Assembly: GCA_029339505.1 (NCBI GenBank)
Contig: JAQISU010000032.1
Span: 6,440,001 to 6,504,000 of the forward strand
Origin: Unio delphinus
Taxonomy: Eukaryota; Mollusca; Bivalvia; Unionida; Unionidae
Length of the DNA: 64,000 nt
Reading direction: 5' to 3'
Below the pieces are notes generated by a model. That model made no database searches and was not told the DNA's origin. It was given only the letters and a program-made list of their open reading frames with translations. Of this stretch, positions 23,251-36,969 are shown piece after piece. The translations under genes were made by a program, and so were the position numbers. Numbering within the stretch: the first letter of the stretch is position 1; every line of letters starts with the position of its first letter.

Positions 23251-24570
23251 ATGTCATATTGTTTGGTCTGTCCTTGGCCTTGTTCTTCAAGTAATTGTAC
23301 CGTAAATACAAAACAAGGCAAGTGCTTTTATAAGTACATACATAGACATTTATTGACGTTCTTATATTCAGGCTTCTATTAACACCTAAAAGCACACCAT
23401 AGTGATTTTAAAATAGGCATATTCATAACTTCGTGCCTTGATCTGTATACAATGGCGAATCCCCCGCCTCCTTTAACTGTTTGTCTCTGTGAAGTCTTCT
23501 TGATAAGTTAAAGGTCTGTATTAATTTAATTCACTGTACTTAAGCATAGATTTGGAAATATAGGTCGTTTTCAAAAGCGAAATATAGACGCTTACGTGGA
23601 TGACGCTACTTCCGACATTCTAAGTTAAGAAAAACATGTGTACTTGAATTCTAAGAGTATGATGCTTTTTCTGTCTAGGGTCAAATGTCAACCTCTATCA
23701 GGTTACCAGACAAATACTATGCGTTTCTTGATTGTTTCCAAATTAGGAATATTTTTAATGTAAGTATGCACAGGGGTGGGATGCATGAATAATGTAGTGT
23801 TTGTGTCTCTGTGTGACACGTTTACTGTATTTCATTTATTCTACTGCTTTTATGTTAAAAATGTAATAAATAGGGGTTGATTGTTAAGTCTTTTTAAATT
23901 TTGTGAACTGAATAACAGCTGCGATACTTTGCTAATTATCGAGGTTCCACGTTAATTTTTCGCCTCTCATACATGTACTTAAAAATATAAATGGTCAATC
24001 CTTTAATAGACTTGTCAAATTTTCATTAAAATGGTATGGTGAATAACCAAATTTTCTCTTTTAGCGTACAAACAAATTCATTATGAGAGAGAGACATACA
24101 AGAATAAATGCTAATCTTACGCCGTACTGTGTGGCTAGAGAGTGTCGGTATTTAATATAATATAGCATCCCTAAACAACCAAACTATAAACACAGACATA
24201 TACGGTCTTATCACGCATGTATTGAAGTGCAAGCCAAGTTAATTAACTATCAATCAGCGATCAACGGTGACTTACCTTAATGACGAGGAATGCATGCCAA
24301 TCTCAATATTTCCAGCTTGATAGCATGATCGTACTTAACAAACAAAAATCCTTCCAGGAGACACATACCACACCCTGGTGTCTCTAACTATGAGATTTTG
24401 ACTTCACATTCACTGCACTTGCGACTTAGTTTAAACTCATCCGATAGAGAGAGAGAGAGAGAGATAAAAATACTGAACATATGGCCAATTAAAATCATTA
24501 GTCATTTTTCAACTCATGTATAGGAACGACGTGTCAGCACCAACAAAGCTGCAGCGTTTCTATCTCGACA
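23251..24570. other. Spacer between array and pseudogene, no gene seen
   Basis: AT-rich DNA with a short (GA)n tract near 24447-24463 and no coding pattern. The promoter block of the array genes is not recognisable upstream of the pseudogene. Confidence 0.5.
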
Positions 24571-25392
24571 ATAGTCAAATTTGAAGAGAAGAATGTGCAG
24601 TGCATTCTGATAGGTGATGCCATGATTGGCAAGAGCACACTAGCTCAGCCCTTCATGGACGAACAACATCCACAGCAATACATGACAAGTTATGCAGGTA
24701 AAGATCCTTTGAAATTTGATCCTTCTTTGGAATACAGTCTCGAGTATTTCAAAAGTTACAAAATCAGTCTTGACAACTTAAAATCCTGTGCTAGCGGCAT
24801 AATTTATAAATTTTAAATATTTAAAAATATTATACAAAGATGAATAGTTATCATAGGAGATTTCAACAGTAGTTAACGTTCATAAGCTAAATGTTAACCT
24901 ATAATAATTTTTTAAAAATTCTAAAAAGATTTAAATTCATTTCATTGATATATTTTCCAGACGTGAACGAATTACCTGGCGACAAGTTCGGCATTGTCAT
25001 CGTGGATTTTTCAGGTGAACATGACTATGTAAACGTTAGAACAGAAACATAAAGATAATGTTGTGTCCTCGTTGTCTGGTACTCCTGCGTGCACAGACAT
25101 TACATAGAGAACATCCGGGATTTCTAGGTCCCGAAAACAAAACCATACATGAGGAAGAAACGTTTGTCATCCTCGTTGCCACCAACACTGATCTGAAAGT
25201 AACAGCAAGAAGACATTCGATGCCCTTTATAAGGACGGAGTTGAGTTGACCAACACAGTTCGGGCCGACCTTTTTCTGGAGTGCAATTGATGGATCCAAA
25301 TCGTTGTGAAAGAAGTTTGAGACTGTAATAACATCTGCCTTCGAGTATCGGAAGAGAAAGACAACTTTTATTCAAAGGATCTTGTAAAATGA
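24571..25392 (+). pseudogene. Diverged Rho-like GTPase pseudogene
   Basis: Exon 1 (about 24571-24697) and exon 2 (about 24961-25392) match the array gene, with the same phase-1 intron position. The start codon is ATA. The P-loop GDAMIGKS is intact. About four residues of switch I, including the Thr35-equivalent segment, are deleted in frame (QQYMTSYAG against QGYVATVFDSYAG). Exon 2 reads VDFSGEHDY at switch II, then meets TAA at the position of Tyr79 and more stops and small indels. The last codons (ITSAFEYRKRKT...QRIL) are still recognisable. A translated product would lack the effector loop, so this is a decayed family member older than the array duplications. Confidence 0.85.
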
Positions 25393-26070
25393 ACTACTTC
25401 CTGCGAACTGACTCGTCGCAAGTGGGTCTTAAGAACGCTCTGATGCATTGTATGTGATACAGTCAACTGACTGATTGAAATGAATGAGGAGCTGCTTGAG
25501 CTCTCTTCACCAACGGATGAGGCATTGTGGAATTAGCAGACCTGAGATCTACAGTATGTCTGGCTATGTTGCCTGGTATGATTGCCGTAGTATTTATCGC
25601 ATCTTTAGAAACAATTGCATATCTTGTAAAAATTCCATCTGCGATACAACATATAATAAAATGTTTGTTTCCAAACCATACTTATTCCAAGATAATTAAA
25701 TTCTTTCAAAAATGTAAAAAAAAAGAAACTGATTATGTTAAAGTTTGTCAACTGCCAGTCATGTGTTCAGTAATTAACAGTGATGAAACGTCCCAATGAT
25801 TGACATCCTTTGATCTATTGACATCCTTTGATTTATTTACGGCACAGCAGCATATGATAGTTATGTCTGTCATGTTATGGTTAGGTACACCATTGCATTT
25901 AAGAGAGATAACTCCGCTGTAACTAAATACGGATAAGAGTTATCCAGTTACTTACAACAGATGCATTGCAATGATGTGTATAACATTTGTTTTTAAAAAT
26001 CATAAAAATACAAAATATGGTTTCGAGATCTAGATATGATTTAACGTAATCTCACATGCTGTCAAGATTC
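25393..26070. other. No gene seen downstream of the pseudogene
   Basis: Overlapping short frames at 25484-25799 show no motif, and their composition matches random AT-rich sequence. A 17-base direct repeat ('ttgacatcctttgat') occurs near 25800. Confidence 0.4.
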
Positions 26071-26074
26071 TCAA

Positions 26075-26175
26075 CACATACCACAGCGTAATGTTAGGAT
26101 TCGAATCCACACACGTCTGGTTGCAATGTCCAGCATGCAAACAACTGAACTACCACGGTTCAACGATATATTGAT
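26075..26175 (-). mobile_element. tRNA-derived SINE head
   Basis: On the minus strand it reads 'ccgtggtagttcagttg', similar to a box A region, and about 50 bases later 'tggattcgaatcc', a near-perfect box B. This is the layout of a tRNA-like polymerase III promoter. It does not fold as a clean tRNA by eye, so I favour a SINE over a tRNA gene. Confidence 0.55.
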
Positions 26176-26710
26176 AAACATGTGCATTATGAGTGACAGA
26201 CTACAAATAATAAATTGAGTTACGTTATACTGTCTAAATATAAAGTTAAAAACCAAAATATTCAGAAAATTTTATAAATACCGATCCGTGTATATTGATT
26301 TATTAATTGATTTGAAGAACAATATAGTTGATGTATTTAGCCCATTGATCTTGCTCTTTCTCCATTTTATTATAATAAATTTGATAGCGCCCCGTTTTAA
26401 AGAATTTGTGTGATTACTTGTGTGATTGTTGGAATATGGTGCAATATAAATGTCATTAGCCAGAATATTTAGCCAATTACTAGGTGCAAACGTCATGAAG
26501 TAAAGTGTTAGTTATATATATTTGGCAGGTTTGAGATATGTAGTCTTGCATTGATTAGATTAAAAATTATGCATATAATGGACACGTTTGGCTTTCTAAT
26601 TTGTATGAAAGTCTTTTGGAATTTGGGGTAAACTTATGACTTCTGGCTGGAATCGCGCCATGATTTGACAATCGCTCGGTCAAGTAAAGACCCCTGGCTT
26701 GTAACATAAA

Positions 26711-26711
<1 letters not shown>

Positions 26712-26780
<69 letters not shown>

Positions 26781-26822
26781 CACACACGCACACACACACA
26801 CACACACACAAACGCACACACT
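26712..26822. repeat. (TC)n-(CA)n microsatellite
   Basis: A long TC run is followed by CA repeats with CACGCA interruptions. Confidence 0.95.
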
Positions 26823-26899
26823 ATACCAAAACCATGCATGCAACGAGGGTAACATGAATACCACAATCGAGAACAGCATAATGTCCACCACTATGTACA

Positions 26900-27500
26900 T
26901 TTTCTCTTAAACAGCGTTGCAACACCCAACATTTTCAGCAACTTTATTGGGACGGGGATGAAGAATAACATTTTCCCGGAAGGGGATGGATGGCAGAATA
27001 GTATGCAACACCACTTCTGTCAGTAATTACATTCCTGGTTGATTTATATTAGAATTTCCATAACCCGGATTTAGGAGATGAAATGAAAGTCCTGTTCAGA
27101 CAGATACGTCGTAGAAATTTTAACATGCATGTATTCGCGCTGCTTACACCCGATACGTCCATTAAATTCCTGTATATTTAGAAAGTGAGAGTCGGTTGCA
27201 TCATTTGCAGTTTAACCAGTTCATGAAATACATCAATCATGCATATGCATCATTTGTCTGAACGTCTCAAGGAATTAGGGTAAGTGTACAGAATATTGCT
27301 TACAGTCAAAATTGTTAATGACAACTTATGTCTATCATGGTACGATTTGACGTCACTAAGATGCAAAGCACGTGTTGCCCTTCTAACCTTGCAGATTACA
27401 TGAAGTATCATCGATTGTGTTATACTAATGAAGAAAAACTTATTTAAAAAGAAAATGTGATAATACTGACGAATATGACAATGAGAATGTCAACAATTGA
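26900..27500. repeat. Piece of a dispersed segmental duplication (partner at 46.0-46.7 kb)
   Basis: Shared landmarks with 46060-46640 include 'aaggggatgg', 'acaccac', a 'cagatac(g/a)tcgtaga' block and 'aaccagttcatgaaata' against 'aaccaattcatgaaata'. Identity is moderate, so the duplication is old. No coding frame is conserved between the copies. Confidence 0.55.
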
Positions 27501-28670
27501 TATAGAGAGAAAAATTCAAGGAATAATTATAAGGTATGTATGACAAAATGTGATCGAGCGCGAAAAGTAAGTACAATGGGTATTATTAAAATTAAAATTT
27601 AAATATTTAAACATTTAAATACATTTTTACAGTAGCTAATTCAAATCTTCATTTTAGTATTTATTTTAGATACCTGTAACGGCCTCCATTTCATTCAGTA
27701 CATTCTGTTCTGACATATGTAATTTCTGCAATAAAATTCTCATAACATTTCGGCTGAAAACGTTTATATACTTTTATTTAAAAGAACGAGTCTCTACTTC
27801 CTTGTAGTAATGATGCAATAGGTTTGTAATAACCCAAGAAAGGACGAATGTATTATAGATTGCCAGCTGAGAACGTCCATTTTCTCATTTTCCCACCTTC
27901 GGAAATGCTTGTTTTCGCTTTTATCTGATTTTTTGTTAGTGTACAATGTCACATATTTTGGATTATTAAAAATCTTTCAATATATTGTACAATCTGTTCA
28001 AAGAGACATTTCTGTGTTAATAATGTTTAAAACTTAGAAGTATTGGAATGGGCAAATTAAATGAAAGTCAGAATAGATCTGTACAGAATATTGGAAGAAT
28101 TTAATTACAGTCTTAATTTATAACTAAACATTAATGAACGTTATTAGCTATACGAACGTTTTCTGCATGGGTTTGCTTAATATATTTACTTATTGTTAGA
28201 GACGTATCAAAATTATGCATGAGACGGTCTCGTAAAATTTGGTAAACAAATTTTTTAAAATATGTTCTTATTAATAGTTTTAATTAGTATTAGTGTTGTT
28301 GTTGTTGTCCTTCTTCTTGTTCATTTTGTTATTGTTATTTGTGGTGGTCGTGGTGTTACTGCCACTACTCCTTATATTGCTTTATTTACTATAATAATGG
28401 CAATGAAGATTGTATAATTACAAAAGGGGTTTAAATGTGTTAATATGTCAAATTATGCAGTTTTATTTTAATCACGTGAAGCTTTAAATGCACAGGTTTA
28501 CATATTAACGATGCGTGTGTATGTAGTATAAAAAAGGAAGTAAACGCCTAAAATGATTCTGTACGATAACATCATTTTTAACATAAACATTGCTTTGATA
28601 TGCTGGTCAAATCGAGACTGTAAATTCTGGGCTGCTTACATTAAAAATAAACTGAAGTTTTCTTATATAA
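27501..28670. other. No gene seen
   Basis: AT-rich intergenic sequence with GTT repeats near 28292 and no supported coding region. Confidence 0.4.
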
Positions 28671-29188
28671 AGGTTGTTTATATTTGCATTACCTGTTCCT
28701 ATCTTAATATCAGTTGTTAGAGGAATCTATTTCAATTGTGACTGAAGTTTTTATATTAAGGTTGTTTATATTTGCATTATCTGTTCCTGTCTTAATATCA
28801 GTTGTCAGAAGAATCTATTTTATTTGTGACTGAAATTTTTATATAAAGGTTGTTTATATTTGCATTACCTGTTCCTATCTTAATATCAGTTGTTAGAGGA
28901 ATCTATTTTATTTTTGACTGAAGTTTTTATAATAAGGTTTTTTATATTAGCATTACCCATCCCTGTCTTAATATCAGTTGTTAGAGGAATCTATTTTAAT
29001 TGTGACTGAAGTTTTTATATTAAGGTTGTTTATATTAGCATTACCTGTTCCTATCTTAATATCAGTTGTTAGAGGAATCTATTTTAATTGTGAATGAAGT
29101 TTTTATATTAAGGATGTTTATATTAGCATTACCCATCCCTGTCTTAATGTCAGTTGTTAGAGGAATCTATTTTAGTTGTGTTCAGTTA
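28671..29188. repeat. 88-bp minisatellite, about six copies
   Basis: Units start with 'aaggttgtttatatt' at 28671, 28759, 28847, 28935, 29023 and 29111, an exact 88 bp step. Each contains 'ctgttcctatcttaatatca' or a near variant. The open frame at 29066 is a by-product of the repeat. Confidence 0.92.
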
Positions 29189-30689
29189 ATAATTGAGATG
29201 ATTTATTTATCTAAATTATTCGCTGGAATTACAAAGTGCTCAATAAAACTTTCGAACTAAATCACTATTTGGGGAGTATTGTTAAGTCATTTAGAAACAT
29301 TTTGGAATTTATCATTATGATACATCAAGACTGCTATCATATCAGCAAGATTCCAGGCTACTTGTACATCAGTACCTTCAAACTTGGAATTCATTCAGAA
29401 CACTACTTAAATCCGTCTATCCTCTACAATTTGAACTTACGATTGTACTTGTAAGACTATATGCTATTTAAAACTGTACGTTCTTTGTAAATTTTCAATT
29501 TCTATTCTAGGGGGAAAAATTATTTGTGGAATTTTTGGTTTTCGCTCTTTCTTGTTTGATACCATATAGTGGTAACGGGTATGCGAAGAGAAACAAATTG
29601 CGGAAAATTCAAAGGTTAGTAGTGAAAAAAGGAGAGGAAAGAATGATAACCAATGAGAAAGGTCAGTTGAATTCGCAGTGAAACTTGCCTTTGACCTGAG
29701 TGTGAATCTCACTATGGATGATAAAAAGAAAACCTATCGAATTGGAACCTTGCAACAGAACAATATAGCGGTCCTGGTTCAATTTGTGAGCTATCACACA
29801 TATTAGAAAACGTTTAGAAAACGATTAAATCCGTGCATAAATTGACATTCTTGAAGGTTTGACCAGAACAAATCGACGTGGGTGAAGATACAAGTAATAG
29901 AATTTAAAAAAGGAACGGAAGATGAAGAACGATGATTCCGTTTACAGCATAATAGCATGGGCATCGATGAATGAACTGGATAAGGAACCCTATCTACGAA
30001 GGTTTACAACCGACACAAACAACTGCCTTAGCAACACAAAAATCATGGCCTAATTAGTTATTGTCATCTTCTTTCTGACATATCACATACATACTCCTTA
30101 CAATGTTGTTGTAGGTAAACAATCGAAAGTATAAATTAAAGTCATTTAATCTTTATAGAAAAATTAAAGAACATAGACTTCTCAAAATATTTATTCTGAA
30201 AACAACAACCAGAAATATATCACAGTCGCAGCAACTTTGAGCAAACCCGATTTGCCAAGTACAGAACACATATCAATGCGGTAGTCACGTGATAACAGCA
30301 AAAACTAATCTCTGACACGTTTTCAATACATGATCAAGGGACGCAAGACAGTTATCTTCGAGGCCACGCACTCCAACTGACAAAAACATAACTCCATCAG
30401 CCAAGACCCGTCGCCAGTGTTAGGCCTTGGGCATGTCATTGTACACGTCACCAAAAACATGTGTTGTGTTTCATATCACTTGTGGAGCTTGCGTGCTCGT
30501 GTATAGTTTTTCAGATTAATATAGACATCAGAGCCACACAGGTGCATTCTACCTTTATTTACCATTATATGATCTATATATAAAATATTTATAATCGTTA
30601 ATATTTAATAATGTAGATATTTTATTTATATTTGTTAATGATCTTCCTACTATAAGCAAGTAGATTGTTACAGTTTCTCAGTATTTGGG
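29189..30689. other. Repeat-derived intergenic DNA, no gene seen
   Basis: 29220-29440 resembles 31985-32225 and 60020-60200 ('ggaattacaaagtgctcaat', 'gatacatcaaga', 'attccaggc', 'atcagtacc'), so it is part of the dispersed duplicated block. Reading frames are not conserved among the copies. Confidence 0.4.
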
Positions 30690-30895
30690 TATAGGGGCTG
30701 CATGGGTTTGAGACTCAATTTTGGCCAATTTGGGTACGTGATTTAAAGCTTGTCAGTAGCTCAATGCTTGTTGGTTGTTCTTCTAAAATTGTTTACCGGA
30801 TTATTCTTCCACCAGATATGCCAGCCACCGTGATTTGACCTATATTGTACTAAAATAGCGTTAAATCATACAACACCAAACTGGAAGCTTTCTTC
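30690..30895 (+). mobile_element. Diverged tRNA-derived SINE
   Basis: Box B-like 'gggtttgagactc' is followed by a body ending 'gccagccaccg...aaaatagcgttaaatcatacaac'. The same order occurs in the better preserved element at 57541-57786 ('ggccgccaag...ggcgttaaaccctacaac'), so the two belong to one family. Confidence 0.6.
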
Positions 30896-33800
30896 TGAAT
30901 CCTCAGAATTGTAAAGTTAAATTTTGCGTATAGATGTGCTCTTAAATTGATACCGTTGTCAAAAAGAGAAATCAACGAGGAATGCGGGGCACAACTGCAA
31001 AACAATGGGTACAGAGAAAAACTAATTTAATGTCTGTCTATAATGCGAATAGGCTTAATATAGTTGATGGGTCTGCTATAACCACATATCACGTACAATA
31101 TGTAAAAAGTTAAAAGCTTTACGTTCTTAAACAGCTGTCATTTTAAAAGTGCAAACGTCATGCATTGTGTATGCAATAATATATCAAGCATTGAGATAAT
31201 ATTCAGCTCATGCATGTTAACTATGGTGGTGCATAATTACTTAGCAAGATGTAAGAAACGTTTTATTTTTCATATACATTCGACATTATATGCAATGCAC
31301 GTGGCAAACAACACGATGATATGTAATGGGAGCTGTCTCTGTATAATTATACATATGATCTATATGTTCTATTATGTTTAGACTGTTTTTATTTTATATC
31401 TATATTTAAGTTTAGATGTATGTGCTATGTAGTTTAAAATAAAGAATTCTTATCTTTTTAGTCTACTTCCAGTCAACTCAGTCCCATCACAGATTTTGAT
31501 ATTGCCTGTAACCGGATGGTTATTGTTATATTTATTTAATTGTATTTTTGTTAGTTTTTCTTAATGACTGTATGTTACGTACATCTGTATTTTATACTTG
31601 ACCTTGTCCAAAGTAAAGGTCATATTTTACCTGACCAGAGTCATTTATTTGGTAAACAAAATAATACATAGCTAATATTACTCTATAAGTGTGGATTAAA
31701 TATTCAGATCAGTATTAATGTAAACAAGTTTAACGGAATTTCATTTACAAGATACAATATTGCTTCTGACCTTACAACCTTCTGCAATAGAAATTTCCAT
31801 TGAGAGACAGAATATTTCCAGGAAAGAAGAGAAATATATAATCATCTTGTTTATCTAACAATTACTCATTCTTGGCTTAACACCTTGATACAGATTCGGT
31901 CTTGTCGTGTTCATATATCAATTTATTTGTTTATTGGGGGTGGGGTAGTGTGGTGGATTTATTTATTGAAATTACTATTAACTGGAATTACAGAATGGTC
32001 AATAATATTAATGGACATATTTAGAATAATGTTGAATTCATACAATTAAATTTTAGATTCTCTTATTCTGGTAAATCAAAAAAATGTTAGCACATCATCA
32101 CAATCCAGGCCTATGGCACATTAGCATATTCGAGACTACAACCAGGTCAACGCATTCAATATTGGAATGTATTTGCAATATCACCGGAATGCAATCAAAC
32201 CTTCATAATTTTTGGACTTGTTATAGAACGTTTAAGACTATTTAAGACTTATTTCACATTGCTGTGAGCTCTTTTAAATTTCCACTTTGTGTTCGTGGGT
32301 AATAAATTTTTTGCTGAATTTTAAAAACTTGTTGATTTTAACTCTGGTCTGTCACTTAGTTTACGTGGCGTAGGTAGAATATTTGAGCACCAAAGCAAAC
32401 CTTACTAATGGTCTCTTTTTTTTTTTTTGTATTATCAAAAGCCAACGCCAATAGCTAATTAGCTCGTCCAAAATTATAGTATTTGATGGGTGTTATAGTG
32501 CTTGTTTGTTACGAGTTTATTTCTAAACTGTAAAATCTATTTTGTTTGGATGAGCTCGTTTGGCCCCCTGTATTCGTATACCCTTTTATTTGTGTGCCTC
32601 TATGATTTGCATACTCTTGCTAATACATAATTACATAATTGCTAATGGTAATTACACATCTGAAAGAAGCGTACCACTTTCAAACACTTTATTGAAAGTA
32701 CAGTTGTGGTAGATACCATTTAACAACGAAGAGAAGTCTTGAATATCCCTGAAATACATGCTTTTAAAATACTTCTTTGCTTATTTAAATTTATTTATTT
32801 TCCTCTCTTCATTCATCTCTTGCAGTTCTGTAAATGGCAGCCCGCGAAGTTTATAATTTCGGGTTTTATCGATCGTTCGCTTGTAATACCCGTCAAAAGA
32901 TAATAAAAAGTACTTGACATCAGCTAATTATCCTAAATAAACCTCATATGTATACATGGAACATATTCTGGATTGGATATAAGGATGATAACTGGTGTGT
33001 TTGCGGTATGTTTCCGCTAATGCGTGAGCGTGCACTTCTCTCAAAGTAAGATTTATGGGCACTTCCATAGTGTAGAAAAGGATTTGTCGTACATTTATTT
33101 TGAATGTTACGATTCTCACAAATTATGAATGGTAAACAATGTATTGCACAACGAATTTAGGGATGATGAATATGAAAAATATAGCAGTTTATAGTTATGT
33201 CTAGAGGAGAAATTCGAAATAAGGATGCTTACTCCTAATTCAATCATATCTTATTTGAAAACATGCGTTCAGATCTGTGATCAGATCGTCAGACAAATTT
33301 TGTTGTAGAGATAATCATGTCTGCCAATCTGCTCTCTGCTACTATTCTGACAGCGATAACCTTCGAGTCTATCTGTTTATGTATGATAGATTGGTGCGGA
33401 ATAAGCATACAAGTAAATACATTCATGGGTACAATAATAAAATACAAATAATAACAATATTGACATTATGAAAATCGGTGAATGTAACAAACTAGGAATC
33501 TCCTTCTTTATTGGAAAGGTATGGAGGTAAATGCTTAACTTTAAAAATTTTGGCTAATTAACAGTCAGTAACTCCAGATGAATCTCTACACAAATCTCAT
33601 TGTGGTGATCATTTGAAGTATAATTGTTGCACCACTTCAGCAAATTAATGGTACCATAATTTTTTTTTTTTAAAATCAAATTTACTGCATGGTTAAATTT
33701 TTAGAGAAAGCGCGTATGTCGAACATTTTAGAGTGCATTTTGTTACCCATCAACACATTTTTCAACGCCGTCAATAATTCCACATAGTGGCTTCAAACAT

Positions 33801-34580
33801 TGATACTACATGGTGTAATGATAGCCTCTGAGATAAAATTTCTATTAAACCGGGTATTTAATACCTGTGCGACGGTCCATATAGGGTACAATGCTGCTTA
33901 ATTTAACGATTTCAGTACATATGGGTTTTTCTTGGTCCTTTATGGTAATTGATCAAAATACTTTGTTAAAATTGCTTTCTGAGGTCAACAGTCGAAAATA
34001 TATCCTTTAATTAGACAGAATCCTGCGCCAACTGAAATGTAACATCCAGGAATTTGCACACCTGATATTTTGATATTGACTTCTATTTGATTTTGACCAT
34101 TTTGTAGGAATGGGATACTGTTAAGTGTGATGAATTTTGTTTACCTTAGGCTTATATCTGTTATAACTTCAAGGTAAATGGTCTCTTAGAACATTCATTA
34201 GTTAGATAAAAACAATTAAGTAAAAACCAATCACAGCTTTACGAAGCATGAACATCAAAGAGTAGAATCTAATATGATGTCGCTAATGTTATTTTGAATT
34301 CAACTTGGATGCAAAATGCCTACCGTAGGAGACTCGGGAAAAGAAGCAGCTATCAAAGAAGGTTAGACCCAAACAGACACGGAAAAGAATCATAAAAAGG
34401 AAGGAATATGACCTGCATGGATCATCATTACATGTATGGGTGCAGACCGTCAAGCATGGCGCTCTCTAGTCGAATCATTATTTGGCAGAGAGGGCAACAC
34501 GAGAAATAAGCCAATGAGCGAATTTTTGCACTAGAAATATTGTTGATCAAATAAAACAGATTATCTCAGTATTTTAAAAA
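30896..34580. other. Long AT-rich intergenic stretch, no gene seen
   Basis: No open frame shows a family motif. 31540-32230 is a diverged copy of 59630-60210 ('cctgaccagagtcatt' against 'cctgactagagtcatt'; 'cacaatccaggcc' in both). The rest is unassigned. Confidence 0.4.
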
Positions 34581-34581
34581 T

Positions 34582-34825
34582 TAAAAATACAACTTTGTAC
34601 AGAGATAATATGGCTTAAAAATACAACTTTGTACAGAGAAAGTATAGCTTTAAAAAAACTTTGTACAGAGAAATTTTGGCTTGAAAATACAACTCTGTAC
34701 AGATAAATAATGTCTTAATAATACGACTTTGAATAGAACAAATATGGCTGAAAATACACCTTTGTATAGAGAAAGTATGGCTAGAAAATACAACGTCGTA
34801 CAGAGAAAATATGACTTGAAAGTTT
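34582..34825. repeat. ~35-bp minisatellite, about seven copies
   Basis: Imperfect repeats of 'aaaatacaactttgtacag' followed by 'agaaa.tatggctt'. Copies differ by several bases and small indels. The minus-strand frame across it (34650-34847) is repetitive and not a gene. Confidence 0.85.
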
Positions 34826-35108
34826 TGTTTTCACAATTGCTGTTCATACGGATAACTATGATTCATACGATGTAAATCCCGAAAATCAACACGTTCTTCA
34901 TCCTTTTCTTTTTTTTGTGTCGTATTACAATCTTTTATCCGAAATTCTTTTCTGTTTTCACTTGCCCTGTCGATGGCTCATGGAACGGGTTTTTCAACAA
35001 TTGTGAATTTCAACAAACAAGATTTGGACATTTTTAAAGCACATCCCATTTCTACCTATAGGGTTCATAGCTCGAAAAGGGGCACGCAATATGAACACTC
35101 GGATAGAC

Positions 35109-35112
<4 letters not shown>

Positions 35113-35150
<38 letters not shown>
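35113..35150. repeat. (GT)n microsatellite
   Basis: A pure GT run. Confidence 0.95.
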
Positions 35151-35154
<4 letters not shown>

Positions 35155-35289
35155 AAAGCAAATAAATTTCTTCTGAATGACTACTTGCTTGTTTACTGAA
35201 TAAACATTTGTAATTAAGAAAGATGACACAAACATGTAGCACACTTCATCAGGAAGCATTTACGTGATGACCTGTGAGCATGGCCGTTG

Positions 35290-35963
35290 TGTAAAATTTT
35301 ACAAATGTCCATTCCAATGTAAAATGTTACAAATGTTATTTCCAATGTAAAATTTTACAAATGTCCTTTCCAATGTAAAATGTTACAAATGTCATTGCCA
35401 GTATAAAGTTTTACAAATGTCCTTTCCAATGCAAAGTTTTACAAATGTCCTTTCCAATGTTAAGTTTTACAGATGTCCTTTCGAATGTAAAATGCTACAA
35501 ATGTCCTTTCCGATGTAAAGTTTAACAAATGTCCTTTCCAATGTAACGTTTTACAAATGTCCTTTCCAATGAAAAGTTGTACAAATGTCCTTTCCAATGT
35601 AAAACGCTACAAACGTCCTTTCCAATGCAAAGATATACAAATATCTTTTCCAATGTAAAATACTACAAATTTCCTTTCCAATGCAAAGTTATAAAAATGT
35701 CTTTTCCAATGTAAAATATTACAAATGTCCTTTCCAATGTAAAGTTTTACAAATATATTTTCCAATGTAAAATGTTATAAATGCTCTTTCCAATGTAAAA
35801 TGTTACAACTCCCCTTTCCTATGTAAAATGCTACAAATGTCTTTTCCAATGTAAAGTTTTACAAATGTCCTTTCCAATGTAAAGTGCTACAAATGTAATT
35901 TCCAATGCAAAGTTTTACCAATATCCTTTCCAATGCAAAGTTTTACAAATGTCTTTTCCATGT
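35290..35963. repeat. 28-bp minisatellite with a palindromic core, about 24 copies
   Basis: The unit is roughly 'tgtaaaattttacaaatg' plus 'tcctttccaa', with starts spaced 28 bp apart (35290, 35318, 35346 and onward). Many units hold the palindrome GTAAAATTTTAC or a one-base variant. Copies differ by point changes and there are no unique spacers, so it is a minisatellite and not a CRISPR array. Confidence 0.92.
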
Positions 35964-36969
35964 GGAAAAAGGTAGTGATATGTAATTTGTTGACATGGCG
36001 ATATGGCGTATAAGGCAAATTCATAGTAATGAGTACAAATTGTACTCAAAGTGGTGAACATACATTGTCCATACCATTTACAAATATTACTATATGCAGC
36101 AGTGTGAATTTGTAACATGTTATGACAACACAACTCAGTGAATTGTGTAGGGGTCAGCGTGACACGCCGCCAGTTAAATTGATGAAAGGGTTTCGTGTTA
36201 AATCGCAAGATAGGGGCTTTGAAATCCCTGTTGAGATTAAATTTATTTTAAATAGAATCCGTTCGGTAAAAGTCAGACAGATGAACGAGGCAAGAGGAAT
36301 TCGGAGTTAAGCACCGGTAAAATGGGCGATGCAGAGACAAGTTTTGTACTAACTGAAATGTCATAAACAGCAACTTTCCAGAAATCGGTGTGTGAAGAAA
36401 GCGTGCAAATGTGAGGAGCTCCTCAAACCACGATAAGCGTATGTAAATTTTCGACGGTTAGATAAACTTAATCCTGATTGGCTAAAATAAATAATGGGCT
36501 GCTGCAAGATATATTAATATTTTGTACATGTAATAGGGTTTGGTTATCAGCTGTAAAGCTGCAAACTGACCCATATTAACCTTAGGTTCTGTTGAATTGC
36601 AATATGACCATATCGGACGTAACGAGAGACTGAGTAAAAGCATCACAAATATGTAGGTCGCACATTTATTTATCTTTAAAGAGAAATAGGTCCAGATATG
36701 CAACACTACAGTGGGCAAAGAGAGGCGACAACAAAAGTTACAGTTGATGACCCGCATTATGCCAAAAAATAGATGGAGGAAAGAAGAGTAAAATGAATAA
36801 GTCGATTCTGATCTATCACCAACATTGAATTTTTGAATGACCGGCAACCAACCCTGTTACGTGGGGACGCAGGACAAATTAGTTCGACCGCATATTACCA
36901 CACTAAAAGTGGTGTACAATATATTGTCCATATCAATTACAAATTACCTCACTGAAAGTGGCATGCTTG

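Noticed and set aside
26075..26175. tRNA gene on the minus strand
   Set aside because: Box A and box B-like motifs are present, but no clean cloverleaf with paired acceptor ends could be drawn, so a SINE is more likely.
35290..35963. CRISPR-like array
   Set aside because: Repeats follow each other directly at 28 bp with no unique spacers, and the genome is eukaryotic.
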